Assembly (NCBI GenBank): GCA_900155495.1
Contig: FTLJ01000316.1
Location: 1-53,844, forward strand
DNA length: 53,844 nt
DNA from: Porogramme epimiltina
Lineage: Eukaryota > Basidiomycota > Agaricomycetes > Polyporales > Polyporaceae
Direction of reading: 5' to 3'
Shown here: one piece after another, positions 48,037 through 53,844 of the stretch
Layout of the letters: each line of letters begins with the position of its first letter
Position numbering within the stretch: position 1 is the stretch's first letter
The notes under the pieces: model-generated
The model's database searches: none
The model's input: the letters and a program-made list of their open reading frames with translations, nothing else
What the model was told of the DNA's origin: nothing
Translations under genes and position numbers: made by a program

Positions 48037-48707
48037 TCACAGCACACGATGAGATACTGAGAGGTTTAAGCGAACCTTCTTGGAAATATTTGGCAGTTTC
48101 GCCCGCAAAGCTCCTTCGGTATCGGGCTGGGTGAAGTGAGCTCGAAGATCGCCTAATTTCTCTTTGAGATCGTGGGGCCAGCGATAATCCATTTCGAAGG
48201 ACAATGTAGTGAGGCGTTTGAAGGAATTCCTGAGCAACGGGTCGAGGACCTCTGCATTCCTGACCACCAATTCCAAACCACTTGCCAAACAGCCTTCATC
48301 GGCTCTATTGAACTGCGGGAACCATGTGAAGCGAAAAAAGATGTTATTGAGGCCTGAGTTTAGCGACCCCGCCGAAATGAGGGCTCCCAGGGGCTTCCAA
48401 GGTTCGAATACTTCACTGTGAATATACACGGATATACTCAGATATTGGAGACGAGTAAAGTGGCTGAGAGATCTGATGAAGTCTATATATGATTCATCAA
48501 CGATCTTGGCAGTCCTGTCAACCTGAGGTTACACTCCAAACGCGACTTACTATCATTTAAGAGCTCCTCTATCTTTATAGACCCGATACTTAGTCGAGTA
48601 GTAGACGATCCAACGTAATCCCAGAGTTTCCGAGTCTTCATGAGCGCCCCCGAGCTCACGGAGAGGTCCGAAAGCGAAGCGGCCAAGGAAGTGGCTGAAA
48701 GCCACTG

Positions 48708-48751
<44 letters not shown>

Positions 48752-49721
48752 TTTGGGTCAAGGGGGCGTGTTATATCCTCGTTCCGTACGTACATGAGGT
48801 CCCGCGGCGTAGCCAGGGCGGGTAGGGCCGTACTGTGTAGGTAGCAGCATAATAAAAAGTCTGGGTAATTCGAGCTCGAGGCGCCGACTGAAAGGGGGGA
48901 AGCCCGGGGAAGGGGATGGGGAATGAAAGCCACTGCAGCATCTGGTCTTCGAAGGTACTAGTAGTGTCACCATCTCTAAAGTAGAGGTAACGTACTCTCT
49001 TGAGAAACGGGGATTTTTGCGAACTGCGAAGGAAGGGGAGAAACGGCTCTAGGGTGCTAGCGGTAGACCACGTTGTATCCGCCACCGTGAGGTGGGTCAA
49101 TGATGGCAAGGAGGAGAGCGTATAGCGGAGCGCGGCAAACGAAGGGAACGTGCAAAGCCAGAGCTTAAGGGTTCGCACGGAAGCGAATGCGGATAGAGCG
49201 GCGAACTTCCTAGGGGATGGAGAGCTCCCTATCGTGTCAAAATTCAGGTCCACGAGACGAAGCTCCTCAAGATTTGGTAATTGACCACCCAGTTCGTGGA
49301 TAAAGAGTCTTGTGGCGGACTGCATACCTCCGCTATCCTGTTGCGCACTGGAAACCCCACCATACAAGGTCAGCCGGCGGGTCGATAGGAGCCAGGCACG
49401 TCCCGTTTGGGAGCGAATCACGCGGGAGACGAAGAGGGTGTATCGTTCAGCGGACGCGATTACGATATGCGCGAAAGTGGCGTGGCGGCTAGCAGCCAGC
49501 CAGTTGCGGCAGACAAGGGCGCAGCTGCACAACGAGTTGTAGCCGGGAGAAAGTGCATTGCCGTCGACGTCTGGGAGGAAGGAGATGATCGTGTCTGTGA
49601 TTTCCCCGGGGAGATATGGTAGAATGGCCTGCGATGTGGCTAGCATTAACCGGAGACACGATCCAGTACCAACACGAGACGGACAGAAACGCACATGAGT
49701 CGAGGGTCCGATTTCGCCCAT
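48037..49721 (-). pseudogene. F-box-type gene, cluster member 4, disrupted by a retroposon
   Basis: Exons are 49695-49721 (MGEIGPSTH), 48551-49628 and 48037-48482. Exon 2 carries LPGEITDTIISFLPDVDGN and SLCSCALVCRNWLAASRHAT, then leucine-rich sequence. Within exon 2, 228 bp (a 215-bp insertion plus a 13-bp duplication) separate DQMLQWLS from SATSLAASLSDLSVSSG. Without it the exons sum to 1323 nt (440 codons plus stop), so the gene was whole before the event. The insert length is a multiple of three but contains an in-frame stop (near 48771), truncating the protein after about 60% of its length. There is no other lesion in the parts I read, so the loss looks recent. Confidence 0.85.
48709..48923 (-). 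mobile_element. Poly(A)-tailed retroposon (SINE or 5'-truncated LINE) in F-box 4
   Basis: On the minus strand a 173-bp body ends ..TTGACCCAAAC followed by 42 A residues (T on the plus strand, 48709-48750). The 13-bp direct repeats tgaaagccactgc at 48696-48708 and 48924-48936 flank it exactly. This is the signature of LINE-type target-primed insertion. The body has no protein-coding signal and I see no convincing Pol III A/B boxes, and it contains an internal TTTTT, so a truncated LINE 3' end or retroposed transcript is as likely as a tRNA-type SINE. Confidence 0.85.
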
Positions 49722-50480
49722 CGTTCAAGAGAGAGTGTGCTCGGCTCCTATGACCCGGATCGCGGGCGAGTACTTCTTGCCTGTGAACGAACGATCGATA
49801 AGCACCGCAGCCCAGCGGATAGGAGAATGTGTGAGAGCTACCTGTGACTGGCTACTGGTAGCAGAGCGGAAGCGCAAGGTGTGTTCAAGGGGGCGTGTAA
49901 ACTTTTACGAGCCCTATTAGGTTCACTAGGACGCCGAGTATTTTTGGCTGCAATGCCGCGCACGAATGACGCCAGTGTTACGGTATAGCAATATTGCATT
50001 CCATATACTACATTCCATCTATTCACTATTTCAAAGAGTGTATACAACAAAAGCGAGTAAGACAAGGGGAAAAAGAAGATGTGCGATACGGGCATGTGCG
50101 AGGAAGATAGCTTAACGGTGACATAGAGTGGGAGAAAGACAACAGAGTGTGAAGAATAGAGTGTAGGTTAGGGATCCCGGATAACGGGGGAGACACTTCG
50201 ATGAAGATAGACGATTTCAAAGGAGACGGGGGGGGGGGGCTTCCCTCCGTGATGCAGAGGATTATAACGGAAATGGGTCTGATCGAGGGAGAAAGAGACG
50301 CATGGAAGGAGGCGGAGAGTGGGGTGCGGCGGGGACAACATGATACATCCACCAACAGAGACGCAGAACTCCGAAATTTCACGGGAGCGAACGCTGGGGC
50401 ACCGTAAATAGCTGGTTGCACCGCGTCAGCGCAAGCATGCCGTAGGTGCAAAGTTAACACCACTTGCCCGCCGTAGCGCA

Positions 50481-50930
50481 CTATGCACTGCTCCTGTGCC
50501 CCTTGCTCTTCTTGAATGCGAGAGCGATGATCCTCCTCAACAATGACTTCTTCTCAGCCAGACCCGCCTCATAGGGAGAACCGGTGGGAGGCTCGTGCTC
50601 TTGGTGGGACGGAAGCGGTACCAGAAAGAACCTGTGGGGATGGAGGAGCTGGAGGAAGATGGCACATCTCCGGGGTGATGGCGAGAGTGGGGTTGTTGAT
50701 GGTGGTGAACATGGGGTTGGTGGTGGTGATGGACGACGGGTGGGGCTGCTGGTGAGTGGTGATGTATGATGGGTGGTGGCGGTGGTGGTGCGTGGTGCAT
50801 GACCATTGGGGCTGGTGGTGATGTATGCATGATGTATCCGGGGAGGAGGCTCGGGGCCGAAGTGCTAAAGCTTGAAGGCTCCGCGGAATAAGGATCGGCT
50901 TGGTTCGCAACCGGCGGATCAATAAAGGAA
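50481..50930 (-). pseudogene. Decayed copy of the coiled-coil gene (module 3)
   Basis: The C-terminus AEKKSLLRRIIALAFKKSKG and its TAG stop (50481-50483) match the basic end of the module 1 protein. LIRRLRTKPIL matches LIRQSRTEPIL of module 2. Between them lies an expansion of CAC/ACC-type triplets (about 50660-50830) that reads as His- or Thr-rich in different frames. SGSFWYRFRPTKS-like linker sequence sits in a different frame from the C-terminus, so at least one frameshift is present. No upstream exon remains before F-box 5 sequence begins at 50985. Confidence 0.6.
50660..50830 (-). repeat. CAC/ACC triplet-rich expansion
   Basis: Imperfect (CAC)n/(ACC)n tracts on the minus strand lie inside the module 3 coiled-coil relic, where module 1 has heptad repeats and linker. 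Confidence 0.7.
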
Positions 50931-50984
50931 GCTGTAATTCATAGCACGTATAAGGTCCATGACTCGTTCGGAAAAACGATTAAC

Positions 50985-51430
50985 TCACGGCCCGTGGTGA
51001 GATACTGAAACATTCAAGCGAACTTTCTGGGAAATCTTGATGAGTTTCATCCGCAATGCTCCTTCGATAGCGCCCTGGGAGAAGTGAGTGTGAAGATGGT
51101 CCAGCTTGTCTCTGAGATCGCGCGGCCAGTGAAAATCCATTTTGAAGGACAGTGTAGTAAGATGTTTGAAGGAGTTCTCGATCAACGAATCTAGGGTTTC
51201 AGCATTCCGAAGCACCATCTCGATCCCACTCGCTAGAGAGCTATTGTCGATGCTATTTGGAGGTGGAGACCACCTAAAACGAACCGAGAGATCCTCGATG
51301 CCCGCGTTTAGCGACCCCGTCGAAATGAGGGCTCCTATGGACTCCCAAGGCTCGAATATTTTACCGTCAAACATCACATCGATAGCCAGAGCCTGCAGCC
51401 TGGTGAGTTGGCGCAGGGACCGGATGAAGC
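50985..51430 (-). CDS. F-box-type gene, cluster member 5: last exon only
   Basis: This 446-nt exon begins after a TAG acceptor (FIRSLRQLTRLQALAIDVMF...) and ends SHHGP at a stop (50985-50987). Its length equals the last exon of member 4, and it aligns with the last exons of members 2-4 (FEPWESIGALISTGSLNAGI). About 40 bp of the preceding intron, including the CTGAT branch point, are also conserved. At 51470 this homology stops and a repeat begins. Exons 1 and 2, if they still exist, must lie beyond the window on the far side of the inserted DNA. Whether the gene can still be spliced across the insertion is unknown. Confidence 0.75.
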
Positions 51431-51470
51431 CTATGTATGATTCATCAGTGATATTGGTGGCCCAGTAAAC

Positions 51471-51663
51471 TGTAATGGTCGGCGTCGAGGTCACGCGTAG
51501 AGAGACAAGCGAGGAGGCGAGGAGACCCGCGAGCACCGACCCATTACTGGGCGGAGGCCCTGGGGGTACGTGTTGGTTCGTCAAAGGGTAACTAAGTGTA
51601 TCGTAAGGCGTAAGTAGTCGAAATCTAAACAGGTAATCGAGCACGTGACAGGGAACTGTTACA
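51471..51663. mobile_element. LTR-like repeat, copy 1
   Basis: This 193-bp segment starts TGTAATGG and ends CTGTTACA, so the ends form the TG..CA inverted termini usual for LTRs. It begins exactly where homology to the F-box intron stops. The first 58 bp recur with one mismatch at 53787, in the same orientation. No matching target-site duplication directly follows 51663 (ctacc against taaac before), so it is not a simple solo LTR. Confidence 0.6.
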
Positions 51664-53148
51664 CTACCTCCTCCTTGAGGTACAACTCGAGGAGTGGGGA
51701 CGAGAGATGTAGAGTAACGGAAACGTAGGATAAGCAAGTGGTAATAACGTAGTGCAGACGTAGATACCAAAACGGGGTGTGAGCAAAGACGTGGGGCGTG
51801 GCGGGGAGTCAGAGAGTGCATAGGACGTGGGACATGGGACATGGGACGTGAGCGGAGGAGCGGAGCGAAGTCGAACGTAGAACAGAATCTAATGATGACC
51901 TGAACAAGCGTGAGCGATGGACGCAATGCAGGGAGACGAGGACGTGGGAGACGAAGAGCGTGGACGTAGCAAAAGTACGTAGAATGTCCGTGGATAGCTA
52001 ATCTCATAGGACCATAAAGTGTCGAGGGGATACCATCCCGCAAGACCGAAGACGAGGGTGTCGAGGGGGAACTGCAGACCCACAAGACCGTGGTGCGTAG
52101 AGTGTAACATGGAGCGTAGCGAGGAGACAGGTATGGCCTAAGCCAATGCCTGCGTAACGAGGAGATGGGGACGGGGACGACCTCAGCCGATGCCCGCATG
52201 ACGTAGACGGAACCGGCAGTCATAAGCCGGGGATGCACTGGGGGAGAATAATATAAGTACGGGGGGCATGGATCATGGCGGAGGGAGGCGGAGACGACAG
52301 CTGAATGACGACGAGAGGGGGGGAAAGAAGCCGGACATGAGCCGGGTATGCGGATGGGAGGGGACTTGAGTATGACGTATGGGGGAAGACGGGGGTCGAC
52401 ATCAGGCGTATCGGGGGTGTGGGGAGAGTGTAGACCAAAAATCGTAACAAAGGGGACGTAGAACCGTAAATCGTGAGGTCGAAAAAACGCAAAAATCGAA
52501 AGGATAATGAAAACGAGAGAGCGCGCGGCTTGCGTGTGCCAACGCCGCCGCTCGGGGGTGCGCATCGCATGCATTGGCTGGGCGACAGCGCAACCACGGC
52601 GCACGCGTCACCGCGGCACCGTTTGGATGGCAAGCGCGTCGTGCACCCGTGCTACGACGGCCAGGGAAGGGGGGAGGGGATGCGGCGCGCACTTGCGCTT
52701 GCGCCGCCCGTGGTGTGTGCGCGTCCGCCTTGCAGCATCTCCGCATGTGCGAGAGATGTGCGCGGACACGCGGACCGCGCTCCGGCAGTCCTGCGCGGGG
52801 CTTGGCCTGCCTCCGCGGGTCCCTGTTAAGGTTCCCGGGGGCGCGGCCTCTCGCTCTGCTTGACCTCCGCGCCCCATGGTTCTACCCCTACTACCTCCGC
52901 TTTTTCCCGCCGAAGGTTTACTCCCGTGAAGGGATAAACTGAGGCGTTGTTTAAGCGAGGAGCGAGGGACAGAATAAGGGGGTGGGTGGGTGGGCGCGAA
53001 GTGCGAGGGACCGAGGGAGGGAGAACGGGCAGGGCACGGAAGAGCGGGAGGAACGAGGGGCGAAGAAAAAAAATGACGACGAACGGAGGGGGCGCGTCCG
53101 TGTCCGTAGGGGTCCTGCACCAGCGAGAGCACTCCGAGGGGGACGCAC
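51664..53148. other. Non-coding sequence between LTR-like copies
   Basis: I find no reverse transcriptase, integrase, protease or capsid signature. About 51680-52480 is repetitive, with short motifs such as gggacatgggac near 51830 and agccgatgcc/agccaatgcc blocks near 52140-52190. The part from 52480 is GC-rich with uninformative frames. A minus-strand frame of over 500 codons crosses this area but lacks domains. Confidence 0.45.
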
Positions 53149-53279
53149 GAGCTGCATCGCCGCGACGCGGTAGTCGTCGTTGGGGAGCGTCAGCGGGATG
53201 AGCCGTCCTGGCACGCGAGCAGCCTCGGGCTCGCGACCGAGTACTGCGGCCAGGAGATGCCCGTCTTGCTGTTCGGGTT
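53149..53279 (-). pseudogene. Carboxylesterase/lipase C-terminal exon fragment, frameshifted
   Basis: After an intron-like acceptor the minus strand reads NPNSKTGISWPQYSVASPRL, then LACQDG. In the next frame it continues LIPLTLPNDDYRVAAMQLV. This matches the end of type-B carboxylesterases (PN..G..WP.Y...SP.LL...DG...T.DTYR.EAM). One base is missing near 53200, and the unshifted frame stops three codons later. No catalytic Ser, Glu or His region is visible nearby, so this is a fragment. Confidence 0.6.
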
Positions 53280-53786
53280 CTGCTGGTGGGCAGGGGGCGT
53301 GTGTGGGGTGCCAGTGTCCAAGCGCGAGGGCGCCGGACCAAGGGGAAGTGGCCGAAGGTGTGGGGGGGTGGAGAGGGCGCGCAGAGGCGCCCGCGAATAG
53401 GAACTTGGCGTCGTTGTGGGTCCGCGTCCTCCGCGGGTGTATCGAACGCTCCGTTGCGGACGGGCGAGAGTGGCGCACCGTGCGCGCACTGGGGTAGTGC
53501 CGTGGAGGGGGCGTTGAGACGGGCGTGGGAACGGGCGGGAAGGCTTGATCAGATAAGGATCTGGGCGACGATTTTCGCGGGGCCAAAGGGCGACGTCGTC
53601 GGCGCGCGAGGGGGGCTGCTTGGGGCGACATCGAGCGACACATAGCGGGGGCGAGGGGGCGTGGGATTGCGTGGGGGCACCGCGCGAGAAAAGGCGGGCC
53701 CGGGGGGGAAGAGGGGAGGGCCGGGAACGAGGGCTTGGGCTCACAAACTTCCAGATGGGGGTTTGGGTTTGGCGGACGAACCAAAC

Positions 53787-53844
53787 TGTAATGGTCGGCA
53801 TCGAGGTCACGCGTAGAGAGACAAGCGAGGAGGCGAGGAGACCC
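53787..53844. mobile_element. LTR-like repeat, copy 2 (cut by the window end)
   Basis: 58 bp identical to 51471-51528 except for one G/A difference, preceded in both cases by aaac. It lies 2316 bp from copy 1 in the same orientation, as expected for the two LTRs of one element or for two insertions of the same family. Confidence 0.65.

Larger units (their letters stand above)
40130..51470 (-). repeat. Tandem duplication of an F-box plus coiled-coil gene module
   Basis: Modules begin near 40130, 44120 and 48000, and a fourth begins at the F-box 5 exon at 50985. F-box stops are 4007, 3787 and 2948 bp apart. The intergenic DNA is also duplicated: about 42000-42240, 46120-46370 and 50020-50270 align, sharing an ACAG..GAGTGT-like block and an ACTTCGATG/GCTTCGATGGGG stretch. 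The boundaries given are approximate. Confidence 0.75.

Noticed and set aside
48751..48923. tRNA-derived SINE with Pol III promoter
   Set aside because: No convincing A and B boxes are present, and an internal run of five T would terminate Pol III. I kept the broader call of poly(A) retroposon.
50985..52604. Minus-strand open frame of 539 codons
   Set aside because: Only its last part (the F-box exon) is coding. The rest reads through intron remnant, LTR-like repeat and repetitive DNA, and its translation is Pro/Arg/Leu/Tyr-rich without domains.

Overview
The window looks like genomic DNA from a filamentous basidiomycete (Agaricomycete, Polyporales-like). The evidence is GC-rich sequence, genes cut by many 45-70 nt introns, basidiomycete-type multi-pass membrane proteins, a Sec24 with an N-terminal WW domain, and a cluster of F-box genes. 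I joined exons by hand from splice consensus. For SEC24, GFA1, the TENA gene, the zinc-finger gene, the 323-aa membrane protein, the CsbD-like gene, F-box genes 1-4, the coiled-coil gene and MFS copy A, the summed exon lengths close in frame.

Layout. 1-1877 (+): 3' part of a multi-pass membrane protein, followed by 3.8 kb of GC-rich DNA with no supported gene. 5666-21405 (-): six tandem MFS transporter genes (A-F) that keep the same exon pattern and parts of their promoters. 21847-25254 (+): SEC24, divergent from MFS copy F. 25658-26551 (+): TENA/THI-4-type protein. 26712-27557 (-): a five-exon C2H2 zinc-finger gene, tail to tail with it. The 3' parts of these two genes lie in a 1.33 kb tract with only two CpG dinucleotides, flanked by CpG-rich DNA. 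28401-29888 (-): a 323-aa multi-pass membrane protein. 31450-32289 (+): a CsbD-like stress protein. 34107-36871 (+): GFA1, the entry enzyme of UDP-GlcNAc and chitin synthesis, with a 449-nt first intron.

37550-51430 (-): an F-box gene cluster. F-box 1 stands alone. F-box 2, 3 and 4 each belong to a roughly 4 kb duplicated module that also carries a coiled-coil gene. That gene is intact in module 1 and decayed in modules 2 and 3. F-box 4 is broken by a poly(A) retroposon with a 13-bp target-site duplication. Only the last exon of F-box 5 is in the window, because an LTR-like repeat interrupts its second intron. A second copy of that repeat starts at 53787, and a frameshifted carboxylesterase exon lies between the two.

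The housekeeping part (SEC24, GFA1) is conventional. The parts worth a second look are the MFS array with its shared GC-AG donor, the CpG desert with its hidden zinc-finger gene, and the F-box/coiled-coil cluster caught in several stages of decay.
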